From NCBI RefSeq assembly GCF_001905725.1, contig NZ_LIWB01000009.1:254709-318708 (forward strand): a stretch of DNA of 64,000 nucleotides, given 5' to 3'. How positions within the stretch are numbered: position 1 is the first letter of the stretch; every line of letters begins with the position of its first letter. Below, piece after piece: positions 49,995-59,086 of the stretch. The notes below the pieces were generated by a model. The model was not told the DNA's origin. It saw only the letters and a list, made by a program, of their open reading frames with translations, and did not search any database. Made by a program: the position numbers and the translations under genes. Source of the stretch: Streptomyces sp. CB02400 (GTDB lineage Bacteria > Actinomycetota > Actinomycetes > Streptomycetales > Streptomycetaceae).

Positions 49995-52337
49995 GTGGAG
50001 AACGCGCAGCGACACGGACCGGCCGAGGGCACCGACGGGACCGCCCTGGAACTCCTGGTCCACGGGGTGGGCGGCACCACCCCCGAGGAGATGCTCGACG
50101 ACCCGCGCACGGTGCGGATCACCGGTGACGACATCGCCGCCGTGTTCCGCCGCGCCGACGACGTCGACGCGGAGCGCCGGCCCGCCGGACGACGCGAGGG
50201 GCCCGTCCCCGAGGCCTACGTCTGGTGCAACCTCACCTCCGGGAACGGCACCCGCGCCCTGTGGCTGCTGCTGCTCCCCTTCATGGTGGTCAACCTCGCC
50301 CACTGGATGCGCCCCACCGCCCACGGCCGCCGGCGCGCGGTCCGGCTGTACGGGCTGCTGGTGCGGCTGGCCGGACTCAGCCTGACGGTGCTGCTCGTAG
50401 CGGCCGCCTGCGAGGTCGCCCTCGACCTGGCCGCCTGGCAGTGCGCGGGCACGCGCGCGTGCGCCGAGCGGCACTCCTGGCTCGGCTTCCTCTCTCCCGG
50501 GATGTCCGACGGCGGCTGGTGGAGCACACCGGGCCGCAGGCTGGCGCTCGCCGCCCTGGTGCCGGCCGCCCTCACCGGCCTGCTGTGGTTCCTGTCCCTG
50601 CGCACCTGGAGCGCGTACGAGTCCCAGCAGCCGATGACCCACGACCACGGGCCCGAGGAGGACGGCGGGCGCACCGCACTGGGTCGGCCCGGCTTCTGGT
50701 ACGGCCGGCGCCTGGTCGCCCGGCTGCGCGCCGCGCACACCGCCGCCGGACTGCTCACCGTCGCCGCCGCGGTCGGCTCCGCCGCCGCCCGCCACGACCG
50801 CGAGCCGGGCGGCCCGGCCGCCCTGGGCGTCCTCGGCGTGCTCCTGGAGGCGGCGCTGGCCGCCGGGGCGTGCGTCGTGGTGTGGGTGGTGTGCCGCCGG
50901 GGCCGCACCGAACGCCGGCTGGACGACGGACTCGACCGGCACCTGGTGCGGTACCTGCCGCTCGCCGCCCTCGTCCTGCTCGCCCTCACCCTGCTCTACG
51001 CCGGGTGGGAGCGCCCCGGCTGGGAGTCGGCGGGCAGGCTGCCGGGCGACGCCACCTTCGGCGCCCTCGCCCTCGCCCAGGGCCTGCTGGTGATCGTGCT
51101 GGCCGGAGTCGCCCACGGCCTGCACCGCACCGACCCCGACCGGCGCGCCGCGATACGGGGCCTGGCCGGACCGGCGGTCGCCATGCTCGCCTGCGCGCTG
51201 GGCGGCGTCATGTCCGGCGGTGTCTCCCAGCGGGTCTCCGACTGGCTGGACGGCACCGGGACCTCCATCCCCGGCCCGCCCGTGCTGCTCACCTGGCAGG
51301 CCTCCGTGATCCCGCCGCTGCTCGTCCTGCTGCTGGTGCTGTGCGGTTGGCTCGCCCGGCGCGCCTGGCGGCTCGCACGCGCGGAGCGCGCCGCCGTGGA
51401 ACGCGAGTACCCCGGCGAGACGGGCGACCCCGGCCGCACCCGCCGTATCGCCTCCGTGCGCGCCATGGCCGCGCTCACCGACCGCGCACCGCGCGTCCTC
51501 GCCGTCACCTCCGCCGCGACCCTGCTGCTGGGCGCCGGGGCCCTCGTCGGCGCCCTGACCACCGACAAGACGCCCGGCGAGGCCGCCCGGGGCTCGTACG
51601 CCGTCGTCCACGGCGCCGCCGAGACCGCGCAGGCGCTGGGCTCCTGGCTGATCGGACTCGGCTTCATACTCCTCGTCACCTCGGGCCGCCGCGCCTACAA
51701 GGACGCCTCCGCGCGGCGCACCATCGGCATCCTGTGGGACGTCGGCACCTTCTGGCCGCGCGCCGCGCACCCCTTCGCGCCGCCCTGCTACGCCGAGCGC
51801 GCGGTGCCCGACCTGACCTGGCGCATCGCCACCTGGACCCGGGCCACCGGCGGCCGACTGGTGATCTCCGGCCACTCCCAGGGCAGCGTCCTCGCCGCCG
51901 CCACGGCCTGGCAGCTCGCGCCGTCCACCCGCGGACGCGTCGCGCTGCTGACCTACGGCTCCCCGCTGGAGCGGCTCTACGGCCGCTGGTTCCCGGCCCA
52001 CTTCGGACCGGACGCGCTCGGCTCCCTGCACCGGGAGGTCGACTGCTGGCGCAACCTCCACCGGCGCACCGACCCCATCGGCGGCCCGATGCGGCTGCCC
52101 GGCGACCGCGGCCCCGCCGTGGACCGCCCCGCGCTCCAGGACCCCCTCGCCTACGGCCGCACCGAGGCCCACCCCCTGCCCTCGCCGATCCTCGGCCACT
52201 CCGACTACCAGGCCGACCCGGCGTTCGCCGAGGAACGGCACCGGCTGCTCGCCCGCCTGCGGCCGGACGTACCGGCACCCCGGCAGGCGGGGGAGCCCGA
52301 CGGTGCTCAGGGCAGCGCGGGCAGGTCCCCGGCGTAG
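49995..52337 (+). CDS. Polytopic membrane protein with serine-hydrolase (lipase-like) domain
   Basis: The 780-aa protein begins with LELLVHGVGGTTPEEML, an oxyanion-hole-like HGVGG, then ten or so helices (about 75-560), and ends with a cytoplasmic or extracellular alpha/beta-hydrolase part carrying the nucleophile elbow GHSQGS (S628). The hydrolase is thus split by the membrane region. GTG 49995 follows GGGGGAAG. It is convergent with, and overlaps by 31 bp, the beta-helix ATPase gene. Substrate unknown; lipid or ester is likely. Confidence 0.8.
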   Translation: MENAQRHGPAEGTDGTALELLVHGVGGTTPEEMLDDPRTVRITGDDIAAVFRRADDVDAERRPAGRREGPVPEAYVWCNLTSGNGTRALWLLLLPFMVVNLAHWMRPTAHGRRRAVRLYGLLVRLAGLSLTVLLVAAACEVALDLAAWQCAGTRACAERHSWLGFLSPGMSDGGWWSTPGRRLALAALVPAALTGLLWFLSLRTWSAYESQQPMTHDHGPEEDGGRTALGRPGFWYGRRLVARLRAAHTAAGLLTVAAAVGSAAARHDREPGGPAALGVLGVLLEAALAAGACVVVWVVCRRGRTERRLDDGLDRHLVRYLPLAALVLLALTLLYAGWERPGWESAGRLPGDATFGALALAQGLLVIVLAGVAHGLHRTDPDRRAAIRGLAGPAVAMLACALGGVMSGGVSQRVSDWLDGTGTSIPGPPVLLTWQASVIPPLLVLLLVLCGWLARRAWRLARAERAAVEREYPGETGDPGRTRRIASVRAMAALTDRAPRVLAVTSAATLLLGAGALVGALTTDKTPGEAARGSYAVVHGAAETAQALGSWLIGLGFILLVTSGRRAYKDASARRTIGILWDVGTFWPRAAHPFAPPCYAERAVPDLTWRIATWTRATGGRLVISGHSQGSVLAAATAWQLAPSTRGRVALLTYGSPLERLYGRWFPAHFGPDALGSLHREVDCWRNLHRRTDPIGGPMRLPGDRGPAVDRPALQDPLAYGRTEAHPLPSPILGHSDYQADPAFAEERHRLLARLRPDVPAPRQAGEPDGAQGSAGRSPA

Positions 52338-54745
52338 AGGAGGGTCAGGTCGTCGGTGGTCGGCTCGTCGAGCTGGGCCACCCGGCTCGCGTGCCGCTCG
52401 ACCATCGCCTCGAAGGTCTGCCGCGCGGTGCGTCCGTTGCCGAACGCGGGCCCCTTGGGGATGTCGGTGAAGTACGCGAGCACCGCCTCGTCGGCGCCCG
52501 GTGCCAGCCGGTACTCGTGCTCCTCGGCCTGCTGCCGCACGATCCGCAGCAGCTCCTCGGGGCCGTAGTCGCCGAAGGTGATCGTCCGCGAGAAACGGGA
52601 CGCCACACCCGGGTTGACCGACAGGAACCGCTCCATCTCGGCCGTGTAGCCGGCAACGATCACCACCACCGCGTCCCGCTGGTCCTCCATCAGCTTCACC
52701 AGCGTGTCGATGGCCTCCTTGCCGAAGTCGCGCCCGGCGTCCTCCGGGGAGAGCGCGTACGCCTCGTCGATGAACAGCACACCGCCGCGCGCCTTCTCGA
52801 ACGCCTCCTGGGTGCGGATCGCCGTGGAGCCGATGTGCTCGCCGACCAGGTCGACCCGGGACACCTCGACCAGATGCCCCTGCTCCAGCACCCCGAGCGA
52901 GGCGAGGATCTCGCCGTACAGACGGGCCACGGTGGTCTTGCCGGTGCCGGGGGAGCCGGTGAACACCAGATGCCGCTTGACCGACGCCGCCTTCAGGCCC
53001 GCCCGCTGCCGGCGCCGGCCCACCTCGATCATGTCGGTGAGGGCGCGCACCTCGCGCTTGACGCTCTCCAGGCCCACCAGCGCGTCGAGTTCGCCGAGCA
53101 CGGCCTTGGAGGTGCGGGTCTCCCGCTCCGGCTCGGGGGCGGGGGCGGGCGGTGCCGGCTCGGTCGTGCGGGCGGCGGGAACGGCGCTCAGCAGGCCGGT
53201 GGTGTGGCTCACCGTCCGCGCGGCGGCCGGCTCCGGTGCCGCCGCCGGCTTCAGGCTCCCGCTCTCGTCGCTGGTGCAGTCCTCCACGACGGGACCGCCC
53301 GAACCGGACGCCGCGTCGCCCTCGGCGAACTCGTACCCACCGCGCGCGCAGCGCTCCGTGCGGCACTTCCGCAGCGTCGTACGGCTGCCGTCGATCACAT
53401 GGAAGCCGTAGCCGCCGCTGCCCGTGACCCGGCAGTTCACGAAGGTGCCGCGACCGCCGGCCGAGACGTAGACACCGGCCTCGGCCGGGGAGTCGACGGT
53501 GCAGCGCTCGACGGTCGGGTCGGCGCCCTTGGTGACGATCACGCCGGTCTGCACGCCGTCCAGGGAGCAGTTGTCGAGAGTGCCGCCGCTGCCGTGGTCG
53601 CGGAACCAGGCGCCCGTCGCCGCCTCCCGGATCCGGCAGTCGTCGAGTTGCGCGGTGGCGCCGTCGCTCACCGACACGGCCGTGTTGCGCACCTGCGCCA
53701 GATCGCTGTCGACGACGTCCGCGCGGGAACCGCGGTCGAGCACGAACAGGGCGTCCGGCACGTCGTGCACCCGGCAGGAGTCCAGTACGGCGGTGGCGCC
53801 GTCGCTCACCCACACCGCGGGGTAGTCACCGGTGCTGTCGAAGATCTCGCACTGGTTGGCGTCCACGCGCGTGCCCGGGTCCCACACCGACAGACCGTTG
53901 CGGCCGAACCGCCGCACGCTGGTGCGGGTCAGGGTGAGCACCGAACGGGACCGCAGGTCGACCGCGTTCTCCGGGATGTCGTGGATCCGGCAGTCGGCCA
54001 GCGTCAGCACCGCGTCCGTGTCGAGCGTGACGCCGTCCCCGGTCGTACGGTGCACATCGCAGTCGGTGAGGTGCGCGGTGGCGCGGCCGGTGACCTGGAC
54101 ACCGCTGCCCCGCACCTCGTAGACCTCGCAACCCACCGCCTCCAGCGCCGAGTTCTCCCCGGTCGCGGTCAGTCCCGAGCCCGAGGCGTGGTGCACCCGG
54201 CAGCGCTCAAGGCGGGGGTGGGCGCCGCCGCGCACCGCGACCCCCGCCTGCCCCGCGGCGACCACCTCGCACTCCTCGAACACCCCGCCCCCGCCGTCCA
54301 GTACGGCGATGCCGGCGCCCGCCGGATTGTCGACCGTGCAGCGGCGCACCGTGGGCCGGGCGCCGCCGCGCACCTCGATGCCGGCCGCGGACCGGGTGAC
54401 CACGCGTATGTCGCGCAGCTCCGGGGTGCCCCCCTCGACCAGCACGGCCGGGGCGGTGGCGTCCTGCCCCTCCACGTGCAGGTCCTGTACCACCGCCGAG
54501 GCGCGCACGGTCAGCGGAACGCCGTCCGGGGGCGCGATGCGCACCGAGCCGGGTGAGCCCTCGGGACCGCGCAGGGTCACCGCCCGCTGCACGACGAGGT
54601 TCTCCCGGTAGGTCCCCGGAGCGACGGTGAGGACGTCGCCCTCGGCCGCGGCCTCCAGGGCGGCGGCGAGCGATGCGTACTCACCCGTGCGGCGCCGCCA
54701 CCTCGATGTGCCGGTGTGCGTCACCTGGACCGTGCCCTGTGCCAT
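52307..54745 (-). CDS. Right-handed beta-helix / CbxX-type AAA+ ATPase fusion
   Basis: The 812-aa protein has a short pectin-lyase-like start (EYASLAAALEAAAEGDVLTVAPGTYRENLVV, shown in part), about 17 beta-helix rungs (about 60-475) with repeated VxVSDGATAxLDDCRI units, a Pro/Ala linker, and an AAA+ domain of the CbxX/CfxQ (EccA-like) group: Walker A GSPGTGKTT at 597-605, Walker B LFIDEAY at 661-667 region, sensor and arginine-finger NPGVASRFSRTI. ATG 54745 is used; an in-frame GTG at 54787 exists. It has no signal peptide, so the beta-helix works in the cytoplasm. Confidence 0.88.
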   Translation of the reverse strand: MAQGTVQVTHTGTSRWRRRTGEYASLAAALEAAAEGDVLTVAPGTYRENLVVQRAVTLRGPEGSPGSVRIAPPDGVPLTVRASAVVQDLHVEGQDATAPAVLVEGGTPELRDIRVVTRSAAGIEVRGGARPTVRRCTVDNPAGAGIAVLDGGGGVFEECEVVAAGQAGVAVRGGAHPRLERCRVHHASGSGLTATGENSALEAVGCEVYEVRGSGVQVTGRATAHLTDCDVHRTTGDGVTLDTDAVLTLADCRIHDIPENAVDLRSRSVLTLTRTSVRRFGRNGLSVWDPGTRVDANQCEIFDSTGDYPAVWVSDGATAVLDSCRVHDVPDALFVLDRGSRADVVDSDLAQVRNTAVSVSDGATAQLDDCRIREAATGAWFRDHGSGGTLDNCSLDGVQTGVIVTKGADPTVERCTVDSPAEAGVYVSAGGRGTFVNCRVTGSGGYGFHVIDGSRTTLRKCRTERCARGGYEFAEGDAASGSGGPVVEDCTSDESGSLKPAAAPEPAAARTVSHTTGLLSAVPAARTTEPAPPAPAPEPERETRTSKAVLGELDALVGLESVKREVRALTDMIEVGRRRQRAGLKAASVKRHLVFTGSPGTGKTTVARLYGEILASLGVLEQGHLVEVSRVDLVGEHIGSTAIRTQEAFEKARGGVLFIDEAYALSPEDAGRDFGKEAIDTLVKLMEDQRDAVVVIVAGYTAEMERFLSVNPGVASRFSRTITFGDYGPEELLRIVRQQAEEHEYRLAPGADEAVLAYFTDIPKGPAFGNGRTARQTFEAMVERHASRVAQLDEPTTDDLTLLYAGDLPALP

Positions 54746-54868
54746 GGCGTAGCTGTGCCCCCACCTTGTCGTACGTGGCTCGTTCACGCGCGTGTTGCCG
54801 CCGATCGGTTCGGCCGGACCACCGTAGCGTGCGCACGGGCACCGGGTTGACCAGAGCCGTGACGTCGG

Positions 54869-55474
54869 TCAGCTGCCGGTCCCGGTCCTGCCCCAGTCCG
54901 GGCCCGCCTTCTCCCATGCCCGGTCCCAACGCGCGTACCGGCGGCGGACCATGCGCCGGACGGCCAGCCGCCTGAAGCCCTCGGCGAGGGCCGCGGTCAC
55001 CAGGGCGGCGCCGATGCCGGCGAGCACGGCGTGCGTCGTGGCCGTCGCGGTGTCCAGGGGACGGGCCACCGTGGTCCCGTGCCCGTCGGTCCATATCCGG
55101 AAGCGGTCGTCCGGCCGGGGATCCTTCAGGCGTGTCGGCACCGGCCCGCTCCGCTCGGTGCCGTCCGGCGCGGTCCAGTGGGCGAGGACGCGGTGGCGCG
55201 GATCCCCGCCGGCGGATATCTCCGGGTCGGCGGCCGACGGAGACGGATCGAGCTCGCGCACCACCGTGGCCGTCACCAGGTGCCGGGACTGGTGCTGTGC
55301 GCGGACGGAACGCTGCAGGGCGTCCTGGGCGGCGCCTCCGACGAGGACGCCGGCCACCGGTGCGGCGACGAGGACGAGCAGCAGCGCCGTGAACGCCACC
55401 CAGGCCTCGGCCAGGTCGGTCCCGCGGCACAACGGGTTGTGCCGCCAGCGCCAGAGTCCGCTGATCGCTCGCAC
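54869..55474 (-). CDS. Rv1733c family membrane protein
   Basis: The 201-aa protein has two helices (about 24-48 and 148-170) bracketing a soluble domain with HQSRHLVTATVVREL, and a basic C-terminal tail RRRYARWDRAWE, the pattern of actinobacterial Rv1733c-like proteins. It starts RAISGLWRWRHNPLCRGTDLAEAWVA. Function unknown. It is transcribed toward the beta-helix gene start on the same strand. Confidence 0.85.
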   Translation of the reverse strand: MRAISGLWRWRHNPLCRGTDLAEAWVAFTALLLVLVAAPVAGVLVGGAAQDALQRSVRAQHQSRHLVTATVVRELDPSPSAADPEISAGGDPRHRVLAHWTAPDGTERSGPVPTRLKDPRPDDRFRIWTDGHGTTVARPLDTATATTHAVLAGIGAALVTAALAEGFRRLAVRRMVRRRYARWDRAWEKAGPDWGRTGTGS

Positions 55475-55630
55475 GGTCCGCGCCCCCTTCCCCCCGCGGG
55501 TCCTTTCACGGATCTCTCATGAAAGGCCAACGCGCGAGCCCGGGACCCGGTTCCCGCGCCCGCGACGGGAACCGCTGAGTCGCGGACGCCCACGACGGCG
55601 CCGATGCCCGCGTTCCCGCCGCGGACAGCC

Positions 55631-55662
55631 GGACGCCGCCGGTCAGAAGCCCGGCGGCGTCC
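55631..55662. terminator. 12-bp stem-loop in the DUF6643-Rv1733c gap
   Basis: GGACGCCGCCGG (55631-55642) pairs perfectly with 55651-55662 around an 8-nt loop. On the minus strand it would end transcripts from the DUF6643 gene. Confidence 0.65.
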
Positions 55663-55689
55663 CGTACGAAGCGCGGCGGTCGGCGTTGT

Positions 55690-55768
55690 CCGAGGCCGGA
55701 ACTGCGTTTCCTGCCCCGCTGGGCAGAAGTCCGATTCCCTCCCCAGGGACAGCCGGAAGCGGCCTCGG
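55690..55768. ncRNA. Candidate branched RNA structure (three-way junction)
   Basis: A 9-bp outer stem (55690-55698 with 55760-55768) encloses two hairpins: CTGCCC/GGGCAG (55711-55726) and TCCCT/AGGGA (55736-55749). It lies 80 nt past the DUF6643 stop on the minus strand and upstream of the Rv1733c-like gene. It could be a leader element of that gene, a 3' UTR structure or a small RNA. The strand is not determined. I know no matching family. Confidence 0.35.
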
Positions 55769-55846
55769 GGCCTCCGGCGAATCGGGCGCGGACGGGCATG
55801 CCCGCGGGGCCGTCGTGCCGTACGGCACCGACAGCCCCGGGCAGGC

Positions 55847-56275
55847 TCAGTACCCGCGGTACTGCTGACTGTTGTACGGGTCCTGGTAGGGAGCGGGACC
55901 CGGCCGCGGAGCCGCGGGGCGCATCGCCTCGTAGCCCGCGGGCGGAACCGGACGCGGCGGCTGCGGCTGAGGGCCGGGGTAGCCGCGCGGCGCGGTCGCC
56001 TGCTGCGGGATGTACGCCGCGGGCGCCTGCTGGAGCGGGGCGGGCTGCGGCACCTGCGGGTAGCCGTAGGAGGGCTGGGACGGGGCCGCCGGGAGGGCGG
56101 GCAACGCCGAGGGGAGGGCGGGCAGATGACTGGCCGGCGCCTCGTACGCGGCGGGGACCCGGATCGGGGCGATCTGCGGGGTACCCCGCTCGGCCACGAG
56201 GGAGTCGTAGATCGGGGTGTCCGGGAAGGCAGCGGAGTAGTAGCCGCCGCCATAAGTGGAGCGGGGGGAGGTCAT
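55847..56275 (-). CDS. DUF6643 proline-rich protein
   Basis: The 142-aa protein begins with the family's MTSPRSTYGGGYYSAAFPDTPIYDSLVAERGTPQI (shown for identification only in part: TSPRSTYGGGYYSAAF) and continues as a Pro/Ala/Gln-rich low-complexity tail ending YNSQQYRGY. No signal peptide. The conserved N-terminus with a variable tail is typical of this streptomycete family, whose role is unknown. It is divergent from the TerD gene across 289 bp. Confidence 0.85.
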   Translation of the reverse strand: MTSPRSTYGGGYYSAAFPDTPIYDSLVAERGTPQIAPIRVPAAYEAPASHLPALPSALPALPAAPSQPSYGYPQVPQPAPLQQAPAAYIPQQATAPRGYPGPQPQPPRPVPPAGYEAMRPAAPRPGPAPYQDPYNSQQYRGY

Positions 56276-56564
56276 GGCACATAAGTTAAGCCCACGATGT
56301 GCTGGTTGGGGAGACCGATAAGAGGGTTGTTTTCCGTGCCCGGCGTGACTGGGGATCCCCAATGCGAGCGAACTTATGGAAAACGGGCACATCGGCAGGC
56401 GTATTTCGTGTAAAGGCCGAGTTCCGGGCGGGTTACCGGCGGTCGGCCACCGGTTCCCGCGCACTCCCCATGGGAGTTCCCCGCGCGGGGGAATAAGTTG
56501 TGCGCACGAACACCGACGGATGCCGGGTCCCGGCCCGGCGCGGCGACCCGTGATGGGGGCGGAC

Positions 56565-57845
56565 ATGTCAATGCCGAAGGGATCGAACACACCGGTGCCG
56601 ACGACGGCACTGCGGGTGGACGTGGGCCGGCGCTCCGGCCCCGGCGTACCCGACGCGGACGCCTCGGCCCTCCTGCTGACCGGCGGGAAGGTCCGCTCCG
56701 ACGACGACTTCGTCTTCTACAACCAGCCCGCCCACGCCTCCGGCGCCGTACGCCACGAGGGCAAGCGGGACGCGGGAGGGCGGGTCACCGACACCCTGCT
56801 CGTCGACCTCACGCGCGTGGAGCCCGGCATCGAGACGGTGATCCTGGCCGCCTCCTGCGACGGCGGCACGTTCGGACAGGTCCAGGACCTGTACATCGAG
56901 GTCAAGGACGCAGCGAACGGCACCGTGGCGGCCCGCTTCGACAGCACGGGCGCGACCACCGAGACGGCCTTCGTCCTCGGCGAGTTCTACCGGCGCCAGG
57001 GCGCCTGGAAGTTCCGCGCCGTCGGCCAGGGGTACAGCAGCGGACTCGAGGGCCTCGCCACCGACTACGGCATCACGGTGGACGAACCGCAGCACGCCCC
57101 CGCGGCGCCCGCCGCCCCGGTGCCGCCCGTCGCGCCCCCGGTCACCATGCCCCCTCCGGTCGCACCGCCTCCGCCGTCCGCGCCCCCCGCGCCCCCCGCG
57201 CCGGTCCGGCTGACGAAGGTGACGCTCACCAAGGCGGCCCCCTCCGTCTCCCTGACCAAGCAGGGCGGCACGTCGGGCGCCCTGCACGTGAACCTCAACT
57301 GGGAGGTCCGCAAGCAGTTCTCGGGCTGGGCCGGCAAGCTGGGCCGCCCGGTCGCCATGCACTCCGACCTCGACCTCGACCTGTGCGCCCTGTACGAACT
57401 CACCGACGGGCGCAAGGGCGTCGTCCAGGCCCTCGGCAACGCCTTCGGGGCACTGCACCAGCCCCCCTTCATCCACCTGGACGGCGACGACCGCACCGGT
57501 GCCGTGAGCAGCGGCGAGAACCTCACCGTCAACCTCGACCACAGGCACCTCCTCCGGCGCGTCCTCGTCTTCGTCACCATCTACGAGGGCGCCCGCTCCT
57601 TCGCCGACCTGCACGCCACGGTCACGCTCCGGCCGCAGCACGGCGCGCCGATCGACTTCTCCCTCGACGAGTGCACCGTCCCCTCGACGGTGTGCGCGCT
57701 CGCCCTGATCACCAACACCGGCGGCGGCGAGCTCGTCGTCCAGCGCGAGGCCCGTTACCTGGTCCCGGAGCGGGGAGTGAGCCCGCAGCGCACCGTCGAC
57801 CACGCCTATGGATGGGGCATGAACTGGACCCCCGGCCGTAAGTGA
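56565..57845 (+). CDS. TerD family protein with two TerD domains
   Basis: The 426-aa protein has an N-terminal TerD domain (about 8-170; DDDFVFYNQPAHASGAVRHEG and ILAASCDGG), a Pro-rich linker (about 180-220), and a second, more divergent TerD-like domain (HSDLDLDLCALYELTDGRKGVVQALGN and HLDGDDRTGAVSSGENL). The acidic DLDLDL and DGDDR stretches are the calcium-binding type. TerD proteins link to tellurite and envelope stress with unclear chemistry. ATG 56565 (MSMPKGSN) matches family starts. Confidence 0.9.
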   Translation: MSMPKGSNTPVPTTALRVDVGRRSGPGVPDADASALLLTGGKVRSDDDFVFYNQPAHASGAVRHEGKRDAGGRVTDTLLVDLTRVEPGIETVILAASCDGGTFGQVQDLYIEVKDAANGTVAARFDSTGATTETAFVLGEFYRRQGAWKFRAVGQGYSSGLEGLATDYGITVDEPQHAPAAPAAPVPPVAPPVTMPPPVAPPPPSAPPAPPAPVRLTKVTLTKAAPSVSLTKQGGTSGALHVNLNWEVRKQFSGWAGKLGRPVAMHSDLDLDLCALYELTDGRKGVVQALGNAFGALHQPPFIHLDGDDRTGAVSSGENLTVNLDHRHLLRRVLVFVTIYEGARSFADLHATVTLRPQHGAPIDFSLDECTVPSTVCALALITNTGGGELVVQREARYLVPERGVSPQRTVDHAYGWGMNWTPGRK

Positions 57846-57861
57846 GGGCTGTTCAGCCCTC
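57844..57861. terminator. Hairpin overlapping two convergent stops
   Basis: GAGGGCTG-TT-CAGCCCTC forms a perfect 8-bp stem that overlaps the TerD stop (57843-57845) and the glycosyltransferase stop (57853-57855), so it can terminate both. Confidence 0.7.
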
Positions 57862-59070
57862 GTCCGGTACGGCGTCCGGACGTGCGTAGGTGCGGCCCTT
57901 CCAGGCCGCACCGCGCCCCCGGCGGTGCTGCACCGCCGAGTCCACCGTCATCAGCAGGTACAGCGCCGCGGTGAACGGCAGCAGGGGAGCGAGCCACGGC
58001 GGCTGCCGGTAGTACCGGAGCATCGGCACGTACGTCCCCGACATCACCAGCCAGGCCGCCGCGCCGAGGACGGCCGCGACCCCGCTCCCCGTCACCGCGC
58101 CCGCGACCACCGCGACGGGCGGCACCAGGTACACCAGCGTCAGCCCGGCGACCGTACCGGCCAGCAGCACCGGGCTGTGCCGCAACTGCGCGTACGCGCT
58201 CCGCGACACCATGCGCCACAGATCGCGCAGCCGCGGATACGGACGCACGCTGTCCACCCGGTCCGCGAGCCCCAGCCAGACCCGCCCGCCGCTCCGCTTC
58301 ACCGCGCGGGCGAGCGCCACGTCGTCGATGACGGCCTGCCGGATCGCGTCCGGGACCCGCGCCCGCTCGGCCGCCTCGGCACGCAGCAGCACACAGCCGC
58401 CCGCCGCGGCGGTCGTACGGGTACCCTCCCGCCCGATCCGGCGGAACGGGTACAACTGCGCGAAGAAGTAGACGAACGCCGGTACGACCAGGCGTTCCCA
58501 GAGGCTCGCCACCCGCAGCCGGGCCATCTGCGACACGATGTCGAACCCCCCGGTACGGGCCGCCGCCACCAGCCGGCGCAGACTGTCCGGGGCGTGCGCG
58601 ATGTCGGCGTCCGTCAGCAGCAGGTACTCGGGGTCACGCGCGCGTGCCAGTCCCATGCCGTGCCGCACCGCCCACAGCTTGCCGGTCCAGCCGGCGGGCG
58701 GCTCGCCCGGAGAGCCCACCGTGAGCGGCAGCCCGCCGTGCCGGTCCGCGAGCTCCCGCGCGAGCTCCCCGGTGCCGTCCGTGCTGCCGTCGTCGACGAG
58801 GAAGACCTCGGCCCGGCCCGGATAGTCCTGGGCGAGCAGCGAGGGTAGGCTCGCGGGCAGCACCGCCGCCTCGTCCCGCGCGGGGACCACGACACACACC
58901 GGTGGCCAGGTCCCCGGGTCGCGGGACGGCGGGAGCCGCACATCCGTACGCCAGAAGAAGCCCTGGCAGAACAGCAGCCACCACCAGGCGGCGAGTGATC
59001 CGGCGGCACTCCACACAATGGCGCTCACCTGCCGCAGTCTGCCCCACGACAGGGGCCCGAAGCGGCTCAT
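57853..59070 (-). CDS. Family 2 glycosyltransferase, HpnB-like
   Basis: The 405-aa membrane glycosyltransferase has an N-terminal helix, a GT-A domain (VVVPARDEAAVLPASLPSLLAQDYPG, VDDGSTDGT, LLTDADIAHAP with the DxD-like DAD, and DDVALARAVKRSGG), then three C-terminal helices. This matches the hopene-associated HpnB group. No hopanoid genes are nearby, so the acceptor is not inferred. It is divergent from the racemase gene. Confidence 0.9.
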   Translation of the reverse strand: MSRFGPLSWGRLRQVSAIVWSAAGSLAAWWWLLFCQGFFWRTDVRLPPSRDPGTWPPVCVVVPARDEAAVLPASLPSLLAQDYPGRAEVFLVDDGSTDGTGELARELADRHGGLPLTVGSPGEPPAGWTGKLWAVRHGMGLARARDPEYLLLTDADIAHAPDSLRRLVAAARTGGFDIVSQMARLRVASLWERLVVPAFVYFFAQLYPFRRIGREGTRTTAAAGGCVLLRAEAAERARVPDAIRQAVIDDVALARAVKRSGGRVWLGLADRVDSVRPYPRLRDLWRMVSRSAYAQLRHSPVLLAGTVAGLTLVYLVPPVAVVAGAVTGSGVAAVLGAAAWLVMSGTYVPMLRYYRQPPWLAPLLPFTAALYLLMTVDSAVQHRRGRGAAWKGRTYARPDAVPDEG

Positions 59071-59086
59071 CGTCTATCGTGGCCGG

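Larger units (their letters stand above)
55475..55846. other. 372-bp gap rich in inverted repeats, no gene
   Basis: Besides the hairpin and branched structure listed next, CGGTTCCCG/CGGGAACCG pairs at 55548-55556 and 55566-55574. A GCCGCGGACAGCCGGACGCC-like stretch at 55620-55639 resembles the element at 60473. No ORF here has support. Confidence 0.6.

Noticed and set aside
49992..53813. A 1273-codon open frame on the minus strand
   Set aside because: It is antisense to the membrane hydrolase and out of frame with the beta-helix ATPase; composition is shadow-like and no motif appears.
50225..54556. A 1443-codon open frame on the plus strand
   Set aside because: It runs across two genes with clear domains on other frames (serine hydrolase, then antisense to the beta-helix ATPase). 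Its translation is Arg/Pro/His-rich low-complexity text typical of a GC-rich shadow frame.
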